Shown here one piece after another: positions 1 to 8,295 of a DNA stretch of 33,154 nucleotides. Location: positions 1-33,154 of the forward strand of contig JAJXZK010000431.1 of the NCBI GenBank assembly GCA_021780095.1. The letters run 5' to 3'. Within the stretch, counting starts at the first letter, position 1; each line of letters begins with the position of its first letter. The position numbers and the translations under genes are program-made. The notes under the pieces are model-generated. The model was not told the origin of the DNA. It ran no database searches and saw only the letters and a list, made by a program, of their open reading frames with translations. This stretch comes from Acidobacteriota bacterium (lineage in GTDB: Bacteria > Acidobacteriota > Terriglobia > Terriglobales > Acidobacteriaceae).

Positions 1-54
1 GGAAACAAGAGCGAAGAAACATGGGACAATCAGAGCGCGGCGGAGAATGATTCG

Positions 55-1443
55 ATGATGGAGTTAAAAGACAAGCGAATCCTGGTGGTGGGGCTGGGGA
101 AATCCGGCCTGGCCTCCGCCATCTTCCTGCGGAAACAAGGCGCGCAAGTCACCGTCTCCGACCTGCGCAGCGTGGAAGCCCTGGCGAAGGAATTGCCCGC
201 CCTGCTCGATATCGGAGTGATGGTCGAAGCCGGCGGTCATGGCCTGCTGACATTTCGCCGTCAGGATTGGATCATCGTCAGCCCCGGAGTTCCATTGGAC
301 ACTCTGGAACTGGTGCAGGCCCGCGGATTTGGAACGCCCGTCATCGGCGAATTGGAACTGGCATCCCGTTTTCTGCAAGGGGAAATTCTGGCCATCACCG
401 GATCGAACGGCAAAACAACCACCACGGCGCTTTGCGGAGAAATTTTCCGCGCCAGCGGCCAGCCGACACATGTGGGCGGTAACATCGGCGTGCCTGTCAT
501 TTCGCTGGTCCCTCAAAGTACCCCCGAAGGCTGGAATGTGCTTGAGGTCTCCAGCTTCCAGTTGGAAACCATCGTCGAGTTTCATCCCAATATCGCCGTC
601 ATCCTCAACATCACGCCGGACCATCTCGATCGCCACGGCAACATGGAAAATTATGTAGCCGCGAAAGAACGCATCTTTGAGAATCAGACGGCGAATGACT
701 TCTTGGTATTGAACGCTGAAAGCACGGAGTCGCAGCTGATGGCAGCCAAGACGAAAGCTGGCGTCTTCTGGTTCAGCACGCGGCGTCCGGTTCGGCAGGG
801 AAGTTTCGTCTATCAGGATGCCATTGTCTGGCGCGCCAGCGAGCAAGCGGCCGCGGAGCCGGTTCTCCCGCTGAGCGAAATTCCTCTCAAAGGCGAGCAT
901 AACGTCGAAAATGTTCTGGCCGCGGTCTGCTCCGCGAAGCTGGCTGGAATTTCCAACGATGTCATTCGCAAAGCCGTCGGCTCCTTTCGCGCGGTCGAAC
1001 ATCGTCTCGAGTTTGTTACTCGTATCGGCGGAGTCGACTTCTACAACGACTCCAAGGCCACGAACGTCGATGCCACCATGAAAGCCCTCGGCGCATTCCC
1101 CGGCGGCATTCATCTCATCCTCGGCGGCAAAGATAAGAATTCCGATTACACATTGCTGGCCCCATTGCTGCAGGAGCGCGTGCGCGCCGTGTATACCATC
1201 GGTGCAGCTGCCGAAAAGATTGAGAGCCAGATTGCCGGCACGGTCGACGTGGTTCGTTGTCAGACTCTGGAGCGGGCTGTCGATCAAGCAGCGTCCCAGG
1301 CGAAGTCCGGCGAGATCGTTTTGCTGGCCCCGGCCTGTTCCAGCTTCGACCAATTTGAAAATTACGAGCATCGCGGACAGTGTTTTAAACAATTTGTGCT
1401 GGCGCGGCAGGGTGTGGATGCATGGCAAAACGTGTCGGCGTAG
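55..1443 (+). CDS. murD: UDP-N-acetylmuramoyl-L-alanine:D-glutamate ligase MurD
   Basis: Cytoplasmic ATP-dependent ligase that adds D-glutamate to UDP-MurNAc-L-Ala in peptidoglycan precursor synthesis. The 462-residue protein has the family's usual length. Visible motifs are an N-terminal Rossmann-type GLGKSG (residues 13-18), the Mur ligase P-loop GSNGKTTTT (116-124), EVSSFQLE (164-171), NITPDHLDRHG (185-195) and, in the C-terminal domain, NDSKATN and LGGKDKNSD. The start could be either of two adjacent ATGs (55 or 58). The frame stays open back to base 1, so a slightly longer N-terminus cannot be excluded, but the Rossmann strand begins immediately after these ATGs. The end overlaps ftsW by 22 bp, indicating an operon. 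The preceding gene lies outside the window; by dcw convention it would be mraY, which I cannot confirm from 54 bases. Confidence 0.97.
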   Translation: MMELKDKRILVVGLGKSGLASAIFLRKQGAQVTVSDLRSVEALAKELPALLDIGVMVEAGGHGLLTFRRQDWIIVSPGVPLDTLELVQARGFGTPVIGELELASRFLQGEILAITGSNGKTTTTALCGEIFRASGQPTHVGGNIGVPVISLVPQSTPEGWNVLEVSSFQLETIVEFHPNIAVILNITPDHLDRHGNMENYVAAKERIFENQTANDFLVLNAESTESQLMAAKTKAGVFWFSTRRPVRQGSFVYQDAIVWRASEQAAAEPVLPLSEIPLKGEHNVENVLAAVCSAKLAGISNDVIRKAVGSFRAVEHRLEFVTRIGGVDFYNDSKATNVDATMKALGAFPGGIHLILGGKDKNSDYTLLAPLLQERVRAVYTIGAAAEKIESQIAGTVDVVRCQTLERAVDQAASQAKSGEIVLLAPACSSFDQFENYEHRGQCFKQFVLARQGVDAWQNVSA

Positions 1444-2513
1444 ATAAATGGCTGTTCATCATCACGCTCTTGCTGGTGCTCTTTGGATTGGTCATGGTTT
1501 TCTCCGCGTCCGCGGTCATGGCCAAGGTGCGCTACGGCTCCCCCTATGACTTTGTCTTAAAGCAATCCGCCTGGGCGCTGGTCGGCCTGCTGACCATGCT
1601 GGTCCTGATGCGCGTCAACTACCGCCATTACAATAGCCCCTCCGTCATCTTTCCATGCGTTGGCGTCACCACGCTGCTGTTGCTGGCAACATTCCTGATG
1701 CACGACTCTCACCACACGCATCGTTGGATTCGTTTCGGCATCTTCAGCTTTCAACCCTCTGAGATTGCCAAGCCCGCTCTCGTTCTTTTCCTGGCGTGGT
1801 TTCTGCAGAACCGTGTCGACCAGTTGCAGGATTGGCGTCGTGCTCTATTGCCCGCGGCTCTGCCCAGCCTGGTATTCATTGCGCTCATCCTCAAGGAGCC
1901 GGACCTCGGCACCGCGTTGGTCTGTGCCTTTGTGACCATGCTGATGCTCTACCTCGCCGGCGCACAGATCAAATATTTAGCGCTGGCTCTGCTGGCAGCG
2001 TCTCCGATTCTTTACTACATGCTGTTCCATGTCGCCTGGCGTCGTGCCCGCATGATCGCGTTCCTCAATCCAGAAAAAGATCCTCGCGGCACCGGTTTTC
2101 ACATTCTGCAATCGTTGATTGCAGTCGGTGCCGGCGGTATCCACGGCGTGGGGCTGATGGAAGGCCGTCAAAAGCTTTTCTATCTGCCGGAGCCTCAGAC
2201 GGATTTTATTTTTGCGAACATTGCCGAAGAACTGGGGCTGATCGGGACGCTGTTCGTGGTCGGGTTATTTCTGTTGCTCGCGTATCGCGGACTGCGCGCG
2301 GCCTTGCTGTCGACCGATCCCTTCGCGCGCTTTCTTGCCTTCGGCATTACCGCAACCATCGTCATTCAGGCATTCTTTAACATCAGCGTGGTGTTGGCGC
2401 TGGTTCCCACCAAGGGCATTGCGCTCCCGTTCATCTCAGCGGGGGGCACATCGTTATTTTTTACGTTGGTCAGCATGGGTGTGCTCTTAAACATCACAAG
2501 GGAGATCGACTGA
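1422..2513 (+). CDS. ftsW: SEDS-family septal peptidoglycan polymerase FtsW
   Basis: Polytopic inner-membrane glycosyltransferase of the SEDS family that polymerises lipid II at the division septum with a class B penicillin-binding protein. The 363-residue protein has about ten hydrophobic segments. SEDS signatures are HRWIRFG and QPSEIAK (residues 100-117), KEPDLGTAL (158-166), the loop LPEPQTDFIFANIAEELG (255-272) and, near the C-terminus, LPFISAGGTS. The ATG at 1422 lies inside the 3' end of murD and murG starts 5 bases after the stop, so translation is probably coupled. The position between murD and murG favours FtsW over its elongation paralogue RodA. Confidence 0.95.
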   Translation: MAKRVGVDKWLFIITLLLVLFGLVMVFSASAVMAKVRYGSPYDFVLKQSAWALVGLLTMLVLMRVNYRHYNSPSVIFPCVGVTTLLLLATFLMHDSHHTHRWIRFGIFSFQPSEIAKPALVLFLAWFLQNRVDQLQDWRRALLPAALPSLVFIALILKEPDLGTALVCAFVTMLMLYLAGAQIKYLALALLAASPILYYMLFHVAWRRARMIAFLNPEKDPRGTGFHILQSLIAVGAGGIHGVGLMEGRQKLFYLPEPQTDFIFANIAEELGLIGTLFVVGLFLLLAYRGLRAALLSTDPFARFLAFGITATIVIQAFFNISVVLALVPTKGIALPFISAGGTSLFFTLVSMGVLLNITREID

Positions 2514-2518
2514 CGCGC

Positions 2519-3634
2519 ATGGCGAACGGAAATCTGCGCGTCCTCATCGCCGGCGGTGGAAGCGGCGGCCACGTGTTTCCGGCGCTTGCGGTTGCGCAGG
2601 AGTTAGTGCATACCTACGGCGCCCAGGTTCGCTTCGTGGGCACGGCGCGCGGCCTGGAAACACGCCTGGTGCCGGCTGCTGGGTTTCCATTGGATTTAAT
2701 CCAGGTCGGCCAGCTCAACCAGGTGCATTTCGCCACTAAGCTGGCGACGCTCTCCAGGCTTCCACTCAGCGTATTGGCCTGCCGCCGCTTGCTCAGCAAA
2801 TTCAAGCCGCACGTTGTCTTCGGAGTTGGCGGCTATGCCTCCGGTCCGGCGATGATGGCAGCGATTGTAACTGGAACTCCGCGCGTAGCATTCGAGCCGA
2901 ACGCCGTTCCCGGCATGGTGAACCGCTGGGTCGGTCGATGGGTGCAGGGGGCTGCCGTCAACTTCCCCGATACCTTACGATATTTCCGCAACGGTTATTT
3001 GACAGGTATTCCCGTGCGCCCGGAATTCTTCGAGCTTCCCCCGCGTCCCATCGATGCGCCCCCGCAGTTGCTCGTATTTGGCGGTAGCCAGGGAGCCCGG
3101 ACGCTCAATCGCATCACGCCCAAGATTGCGGCCGATCTGCTGGCTGCGGTGCCCGGGCTGACCATCCTTCACCAAAGCGGCGCCCGTCATTTGGAGGGAA
3201 CCGAGCAGGCCTACCTGCAATCCCCGGAATTGCGCGGCCACTGGGCCGACTCGTGGAAAGTGGAGCCGTTCCTCGACGACATGGCGGCTCGTTTCGGGGC
3301 TGCCAGCCTGGTGTTGTGCCGCAGCGGCGCCAGCACCGTGGCGGAACTGGCTGCGGCCCGCAAACCCTCGCTTCTCATCCCGTTTCCGCAGGCTGCTGAC
3401 GATCATCAGCGATGCAATGCGGAAGTGTTTGTGCAGGCAGGCGCCGCCGCAATGATCGAGGAGGCAGCACTGACACCGCAGCGGCTGCTGGAAGAACTGA
3501 TTCGCCTTTTCCGGGATCCGCAAGGGCTTGCCCTCATGGCAAAGAATGCTCGCAACCTGGCGCATTCCGACGCAGCCGCTTCCATTGCCGCGCTGATCGA
3601 GCAGTTCAGCCGCAGACCTCCTCATTCTGCGTAA
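2519..3634 (+). CDS. murG: Lipid II synthase MurG (GlcNAc transferase)
   Basis: Membrane-associated GT28 glycosyltransferase that moves GlcNAc from UDP-GlcNAc to lipid I, making lipid II. The 371-residue protein shows the N-domain glycine loop GGGSGGH (12-18), GVGGYASGP (102-110), EPNAVPGMVNR (126-136), the C-domain FGGSQGAR (187-194), and the nucleotide-sugar site RSGASTVAEL with PFPQAADDHQ (268-297). It starts 5 bases after the ftsW stop in the same operon. The product is the FtsW substrate, so the neighbours act sequentially. It is the last + strand gene before an opposite-strand gene interrupts the cluster. Confidence 0.97.
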   Translation: MANGNLRVLIAGGGSGGHVFPALAVAQELVHTYGAQVRFVGTARGLETRLVPAAGFPLDLIQVGQLNQVHFATKLATLSRLPLSVLACRRLLSKFKPHVVFGVGGYASGPAMMAAIVTGTPRVAFEPNAVPGMVNRWVGRWVQGAAVNFPDTLRYFRNGYLTGIPVRPEFFELPPRPIDAPPQLLVFGGSQGARTLNRITPKIAADLLAAVPGLTILHQSGARHLEGTEQAYLQSPELRGHWADSWKVEPFLDDMAARFGAASLVLCRSGASTVAELAAARKPSLLIPFPQAADDHQRCNAEVFVQAGAAAMIEEAALTPQRLLEELIRLFRDPQGLALMAKNARNLAHSDAAASIAALIEQFSRRPPHSA

Positions 3635-3715
3635 CAACGACGTTTGACTCCTCTCGCAAGGAGAATTCTGCCCCCCATCTGGAATAGATACTTTCCGCGC
3701 ACCAGACCTGAAACG

Positions 3716-3743
3716 ACAACAGCCCGCCGGCGCGAGCTGTTGT
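3716..3743. terminator. Hairpin between convergent genes, possible terminator
   Basis: A perfect 8-bp inverted repeat (ACAACAGC / GCTGTTGT, arms 3716-3723 and 3736-3743) encloses a GC-rich 12-base loop. It lies between the murG stop and the stop of the - strand glycine-rich gene, where a bidirectional terminator would be useful. Neither side has a convincing T-run, so an intrinsic terminator is only a possibility. Confidence 0.35.
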
Positions 3744-3772
3744 TGAAGTTCTGTAATGCGGAGAGCGTTGGA

Positions 3773-5176
3773 TTAGCGGTGTCCGCCGCCACCGCCGCCA
3801 TGGAACCCACCGCCGCCGCCGAAGCCACCGCCACCGCCATGGAACCCACCGCCGCCGCCGAATCCACCCCCACCACCGTGGAAGCCGCCGCCGCTAAATC
3901 CGCGCGAACCGCCGCCATAGGCTCCGCCGCTGCTGCCGCTATAGCTTCGTGAACCGCCGCCGAAGCCGCTATAGCTTCGTGAACCGCCGCTAAACCCGCG
4001 TGCACCACCGCCGTACACTCCCCGCGTCGCGTAGCTATTGCCGTACCTTTGCTGGCCGCCGAAAGAATTACCGCCGCGCGGCAAGTTATAAGCCCGAGTC
4101 GGTGAGGCTCCGCCGAAGCTGCCCGCGCTGCGGCGCGCCATGGAATTGCTGTAGCCGCCGCGGTTCTCGTAGCTGCCGTAGTTGCGGCCCGCGGTTGGTG
4201 TCGATCTGGAACCAAAGCCGGTGTTCATGCCGTGGATGGTTGTGCCGTTAAATGCCCGTCCGTTGCCGCCTTGCAGCCTGCCTCCGTGGAGCGACGCATA
4301 GTTGTTGGCCCGGGAGACACTCTCATTCATTGCGCCGCGACCATTCGTTGCACCGTGCCCATTCAGCGCCCCGCTACCAGCTGCGTAGTTGCCCGCACCA
4401 TGGAACTGGCGTCCATTGAATCCGCCGGGTCCGTGGCTGCCGTTATACGTATGGAAATTCGCGTTGCGAATGTTGTTAACATTGCGATTGTTGTAGTAGT
4501 TGCCATGGTTCCAGTAGCCGCCGTAGTAGCCGCGTCCCCAATACCCGCAACCGTAGTAAATACCACCGTAGAATCCGACGCTTAGACCCCAGTAGCCCGG
4601 GTACCAGCCATAAAATCCACCGCCCCAGCCCCAGTATCCTGGCGTCCACAAGGCTCCAACATACGGCGGGTATACCCACGCGCCTGGAACCCAATCCCAG
4701 CCATCGTCCCAACCCCAGTACCCCGGCGTCCACTCGTAGCCGTCTCCCGGCATCGGGGGCTGATCATACGCATCGATTGGGAAGGGAGGTGGCGCGGAAT
4801 CCACCTGCTGCACTGCGGCTCGGCCAGGATCCTCGCTGTCGGATTGATCTGGAGGGGCCTGGGGTGGCGGCGAATCTGTTCCGTCGTACTGCCCGTTGCC
4901 TTGGTCTTGCGGCTGCACTCCGCCAGGGCCACCCTCATACGACGGGCCATCGGGCGCGTCATATCCCTGGGGCGCTCCCTGCCCATTGTCTTGCGGTGCT
5001 GCCTGCCCATTCTCATAGGGCTGGTCGCCGTTGTTTTGCTGGTCATTGTTCTGTTGCGCGGGCGCCTGGCTATTGTCGTAATATCCATTGTCCTGCGCCA
5101 GGGCTGGAACTGCCGCGGTGGCAACCACAAAGCTGCCTGCAAGTACGGGAATGAAAACGGAACGTAAAGAACGCAT
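3773..5176 (-). CDS. Secreted glycine-rich WxxGxW-repeat protein
   Basis: A 467-residue low-complexity secreted protein of unknown function. Residues 1-27 form a signal peptide ending ALA|Q. A Q/N/G/P-rich region follows (28-130). Four WxxGxW units (149-154, 162-167, 177-182, 191-196) match the motif of the WXXGXW repeat family. A Tyr/Trp/Gly stretch reaches about residue 230. An Asn/Ser/Gly/Arg-rich middle runs into a Gly/Phe/His tail built of a 13-residue repeat (about 425-467). One Cys sits at 210. The ATG has a GGGAGA site (5183-5188, complementary strand) six bases upstream, supporting the start. The gene is on the opposite strand to the surrounding dcw genes. Envelope or surface location is inferred from the signal peptide and composition; no enzymatic motif is visible. 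Confidence 0.85.
   Translation of the reverse strand: MRSLRSVFIPVLAGSFVVATAAVPALAQDNGYYDNSQAPAQQNNDQQNNGDQPYENGQAAPQDNGQGAPQGYDAPDGPSYEGGPGGVQPQDQGNGQYDGTDSPPPQAPPDQSDSEDPGRAAVQQVDSAPPPFPIDAYDQPPMPGDGYEWTPGYWGWDDGWDWVPGAWVYPPYVGALWTPGYWGWGGGFYGWYPGYWGLSVGFYGGIYYGCGYWGRGYYGGYWNHGNYYNNRNVNNIRNANFHTYNGSHGPGGFNGRQFHGAGNYAAGSGALNGHGATNGRGAMNESVSRANNYASLHGGRLQGGNGRAFNGTTIHGMNTGFGSRSTPTAGRNYGSYENRGGYSNSMARRSAGSFGGASPTRAYNLPRGGNSFGGQQRYGNSYATRGVYGGGARGFSGGSRSYSGFGGGSRSYSGSSGGAYGGGSRGFSGGGFHGGGGGFGGGGGFHGGGGGFGGGGGFHGGGGGGHR
3782..3893 (-). repeat. 39-bp in-gene tandem repeat encoding a Gly/Phe/His tail
   Basis: Copies begin at about 3799, 3838 and 3877 (period 39 bases). Each encodes FHGGGGGFGGGGG, the last being degenerate. 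The first two copies are almost identical at the nucleotide level, a setting for copy-number change by slippage or recombination. Confidence 0.7.
3935..3990 (-). repeat. 26-bp direct repeat inside the glycine-rich gene
   Basis: An identical 26-base unit occurs at 3935-3960 and 3965-3990 (period 30 bases), encoding two copies of a GGSRSYSG-type segment. It is part of the same expanding low-complexity C-terminal half as the adjacent 39-bp repeats. Confidence 0.75.
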
Positions 5177-5466
5177 ATCGTGTCTCCCGACCTGCGCCCC
5201 CGGCTATCCACCGAATTCTGTGGCTTCAGGAGCGAAGAATCTCGGAGAGCTTTCGAGGAGGCGGCCCATTGCGCCATCCCTCACAACTCTCATTTGAATC
5301 TAACGGATTTCCGGCGAAAAAGTTGCGGTAGTTTCGACACATTTCCGGCCGCTTGTCCGCTTCTTTCCAGTTTCGTTGCGAGCATCGGCCGATTTCGGTG
5401 CGACAGATCACCCGTCTTTTCCACCACGCCCTCGCTGCTACAGTAGAGGCTGGGTTTCCATTCAGG
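5177..5466. other. Divergent intergenic region between the glycine-rich gene and murC
   Basis: These 290 bases separate two divergent genes, so each must be served by signals here. The only clear element is the Shine-Dalgarno site for the - strand gene. No convincing sigma-70 promoter pair, RNA gene or large dyad was found. An open frame continues upstream of the murC ATG back to a TTG at 5353, but it lacks Mur-like sequence. Confidence 0.5.
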
Positions 5467-6912
5467 ATGTTCATCCGCACGCAGCACGTACATTTCATAG
5501 GGATTGGCGGCATCGGCATGAGCGGTATCGCCGAGATTCTGCTGAATCTGGGCCACCGCGTCTCCGGTTCCGACCTGAAACGGTCACCGATCACCGACCG
5601 CCTCCTCAGCCTGGGCGCGACCATTTTCGAGGGCCATGCTGCCTCCAACATCGCGGGCGCGGACGTCGTCGTAACCACCTCCGCCCTAAGCTCGAAAAAT
5701 CCCGAAGTTCTGGCCGCCCGTGCGAAGTCGATCCCTGTGATTCAGCGCGCGGAAATGCTGGCCGAGTTGATGCGCCTCAAGTACGGCGTCGCGATCGCCG
5801 GCATGCACGGCAAAACCACCACCACTTCCATGATCGCCGCCGTGCTCGCCGCAGGCGGCCTGGATCCAACCGTCGTCGTCGGTGGACGTGTCGAAACCAT
5901 GGGATCCAGCGCCCGCCTCGGGAGTAGCCAGTACCTGGTCGCCGAGGCGGACGAAAGCGATCGCTCCTTTCTCAAACTGTCCCCCATTCTGGCCGTAGTC
6001 ACCAACATCGATCGCGAACATATGGATTGTTATCGCGACATGGAGGACGTAGAGCGCGCATTCCTTGACTTCATGGATCGTGTTCCGTTTTATGGTGCGA
6101 TCACCGCTTGTGTGGATGACCCGAAACTCGCGGCCTTGCTGCCGCGCGTGCGTCACACGGTGCTGACGTACGGCCTGGCCCCTGAGGCTGCCTTTCGCCT
6201 GGAAGTTTTGCAAAATAAAACCGCCGCCCAGCCGGGCCGCGTATCGCAATTTCTAGTGCATCGCAAAGGGGAAGCCCTCGGTCCATTCACGCTTTCCGTC
6301 CCCGGCCTGCACAACTTCAGAAACGCCACCGCCGCCGTTGCCATTGGGATTCAGCTTGGCGTCTCCGCCGAACACATCGCTGCCGGACTCGCCGAGTTCG
6401 GCGGTGTCGAGCGCCGCTTTCAGCGCAAAGGGGAGATCGGCGGCGTCACCGTCGTCGACGATTACGGTCATCACCCCACAGAAATTCGCGCGACGCTGGA
6501 GGCGGCTCGTCAATGCGGCTTCAAGCGCATTCTAGTTCTGTTTCAGCCGCATCGCTACACCCGCACGCGCGATCTGCTGCATGAATTTCGAGATTGCTTT
6601 CAGGCCGCGGATATCGTCCGTGTCGTCGACATTTACGCCGCCAGTGAAACTCCCATACCCGGCGTGGATGCACTCGCGTTGGTGGAGGCGATAGAAGGCT
6701 CCGACGTACGCTACAGCCCCTCGTTCGAGGATGCGGTCGATCAAATTGTTCACCTCGCCAAACCCGGCGATCTGGTCCTGACAATGGGGGCAGGCAATAT
6801 TTATCAGGCTGGGCCCATGGTGCTGGCCGCTTTGACTCCTGCCGGTCAAAATGTGGTTCCCATGAAAAAACCCATAAAACCGGCAAAAAACCGGAAGAAA
6901 ACCGAAAAATAG
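5467..6912 (+). CDS. murC: UDP-N-acetylmuramate:L-alanine ligase MurC
   Basis: Cytoplasmic ATP-dependent ligase that adds the first stem-peptide residue, L-Ala, to UDP-MurNAc. From the ATG at 5467 the protein is 481 residues. Visible are the N-terminal nucleotide loop GIGGIGMSG (12-20), P-loop GMHGKTTTT (112-120), EADESDRS (160-167), NIDREHMD (180-187), and C-terminal DDYGHHPTEIRATL and FQPHRYTRTRD motifs. I reject the longer frame from TTG 5353 because those 38 residues are not Mur-like and family proteins start next to the glycine loop. The last about 15 residues are Lys-rich. It restarts the dcw series after the opposite-strand insertion and so needs its own promoter or read-through from elsewhere. 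Confidence 0.96.
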   Translation: MFIRTQHVHFIGIGGIGMSGIAEILLNLGHRVSGSDLKRSPITDRLLSLGATIFEGHAASNIAGADVVVTTSALSSKNPEVLAARAKSIPVIQRAEMLAELMRLKYGVAIAGMHGKTTTTSMIAAVLAAGGLDPTVVVGGRVETMGSSARLGSSQYLVAEADESDRSFLKLSPILAVVTNIDREHMDCYRDMEDVERAFLDFMDRVPFYGAITACVDDPKLAALLPRVRHTVLTYGLAPEAAFRLEVLQNKTAAQPGRVSQFLVHRKGEALGPFTLSVPGLHNFRNATAAVAIGIQLGVSAEHIAAGLAEFGGVERRFQRKGEIGGVTVVDDYGHHPTEIRATLEAARQCGFKRILVLFQPHRYTRTRDLLHEFRDCFQAADIVRVVDIYAASETPIPGVDALALVEAIEGSDVRYSPSFEDAVDQIVHLAKPGDLVLTMGAGNIYQAGPMVLAALTPAGQNVVPMKKPIKPAKNRKKTEK

Positions 6913-6974
6913 TGTGGCGCGAATTTGCAGGCAGGTTATAGTCGAATTGGCGACTCTCACGACCAGCTACGGCC

Positions 6975-8240
6975 GTGCCAAAAAACACAAGAAGCGACGC
7001 ACGGACCGGGCTGCTCGACGAAGAGGAGGCCAGCCGCCTCTTTCGCCCAAAATTCAACGCGGAGACACGAGAAATTCCCAACCCTGTATTGGATGAGCCG
7101 ACCACCCGGGAAGCAGAAACGCCGTTTCTGCGTTCCCAGCGGCGCGTCCCGGTACGTCGCCGCGGAGGATCGCGTTTCGCCTCTCGATTCGGGTTTGCCC
7201 CGCGCTGGATTCGCCTGCTCAAAATCCTCATCGCCCTCGTCGCCTGCGGCATGCTCGTCATCGCCGCTCTCGCCGTAAAGTCATTTCTGTTTCAGAATCG
7301 TCACTTCATCCTTCAGTCGACAGAAGGCATCCAGGTCAGCGGCAATCGTGTCGTTACTCGATCTCAGGCGACCTCTTTCTTTGAGCCCGACGTGAGCCGC
7401 AGCATCTTTCGCATTCCGCTGGCCCGTCGCAAAGCTCAGTTGCAACAAATCAAGTGGGTGCGCACGGCGGCTGTCATGCGGCTCTGGCCGAATCAATTGC
7501 GCATCAACGTAGTGGAGCGCACGCCCGTCGCATTTGTGCTCGACGGCAACACTGTGCGACTGGTGGATGATCAGGGTATCCTGCTCGACTTGCCCGATGC
7601 CGCCTCGCAACATTATTCCTTTCCCGTTCTGACTGGCATCGCTTCATCCGACCCGTCGTCCATCCGCGCCGCGCGCATCGCCATGTACCTGCAATTCATT
7701 CACGCGCTCGACGCCCAGGGCGGAAACATTTCCTCCACGCTCAGCCAGGTGGAGTTGTCCGATCCGGAAGATATTCGCGCCATCTTTCTTGGCGCGACTC
7801 CTCAGCCGCTGGTCCACTTCGGCGACTCGGATTATTTGGCGCGCTATCAGGCATATCAGGCTCATCTGAAAGAGTGGCTGCAGCAATATCCCACACTGCG
7901 ATCGGTGGACATGCGCTACGGGAAACAGGTGGTGCTCGATACCGGCTCCGTGGCGGCCGCATCGTCCGCGCCGCTGGATGACAGCACCGACGCAAAGAAG
8001 TTCGCGCCCGCCAAGGATGCTGCGCCACCGCGCTCGACTGAAACGGCAACGTCCTCCGCAAGCAGCGCCAAGACAACCAGAACTGCGAAGCACGCCGCAG
8101 TGTCGTCGCATCGCACTGCAACAACGCATCGCACTGCAACGCATCACAAACGCACATCGCATACGCATGATTCAAGGCACACATCCCGACGGGGGCACCC
8201 GGTGAAACATCCAATCATGCACGTGGTGGCAGGAATGTAG
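6975..8240 (+). CDS. ftsQ: Cell division protein FtsQ/DivIB
   Basis: Bitopic inner-membrane protein that scaffolds the divisome (FtsQLB) and contacts periplasmic septal enzymes. The 421-residue protein starts at a GTG. It has an about 80-residue charged cytoplasmic N-terminus, one membrane segment (about 81-101), a POTRA-type domain beginning STEGIQVSGNRVV (about 115-185), and the FtsQ region with INVVERTPVAFV and LVDDQGILLDLP. The C-terminal about 90 residues are Ala/Ser/Thr-rich and then become strikingly His/Thr/Arg-rich, far longer than in E. coli FtsQ (276 aa). Its place between murC and ftsA supports the call. The start is less certain because no strong Shine-Dalgarno precedes it. murB and ddl, common in this slot, are absent. 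Confidence 0.9.
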   Translation: MPKNTRSDARTGLLDEEEASRLFRPKFNAETREIPNPVLDEPTTREAETPFLRSQRRVPVRRRGGSRFASRFGFAPRWIRLLKILIALVACGMLVIAALAVKSFLFQNRHFILQSTEGIQVSGNRVVTRSQATSFFEPDVSRSIFRIPLARRKAQLQQIKWVRTAAVMRLWPNQLRINVVERTPVAFVLDGNTVRLVDDQGILLDLPDAASQHYSFPVLTGIASSDPSSIRAARIAMYLQFIHALDAQGGNISSTLSQVELSDPEDIRAIFLGATPQPLVHFGDSDYLARYQAYQAHLKEWLQQYPTLRSVDMRYGKQVVLDTGSVAAASSAPLDDSTDAKKFAPAKDAAPPRSTETATSSASSAKTTRTAKHAAVSSHRTATTHRTATHHKRTSHTHDSRHTSRRGHPVKHPIMHVVAGM

Positions 8241-8283
8241 TTGCTTGCAACGGTTCGGCGCGGCGAGAATTTCGGCGACATGT

Positions 8284-8289
8284 AAGGAG
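8284..8289 (+). promoter_or_regulatory. Strong Shine-Dalgarno site fixing the ftsA start
   Basis: AAGGAG lies six bases before ATG 8296. It decides the start against the in-frame TTG at 8245, which would add 17 residues before the conserved N-terminus. Confidence 0.8.
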
Positions 8290-8295
8290 TGGGAG

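Noticed and set aside
1..54. 3' end of an upstream gene such as mraY
   Set aside because: Two frames end near the murD start, but 54 bases give no recognisable MraY C-terminus, so no call is made.
64..1428. Long 454-codon - strand open frame across murD
   Set aside because: It is fully antisense to a clear murD, has no family motifs and follows the codon bias of the sense strand. It is a GC-rich shadow frame.
3644..3952. Ala/Thr-rich + strand frame opposite the glycine-rich gene
   Set aside because: It is the complement of Gly/Ala-rich GC repeats. The - strand frame has a signal peptide, ribosome site and WxxGxW motifs.
3780..3990. Regular GC-rich repeats considered as a CRISPR-like array
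   Set aside because: The repeats are in frame, encode a periodic Gly/Phe/His tail and have no unique spacers of constant length.
5353..5466. N-terminal extension of MurC from TTG 5353
   Set aside because: The added 38 residues do not look Mur-like, and MurC proteins begin next to the glycine loop found right after ATG 5467.
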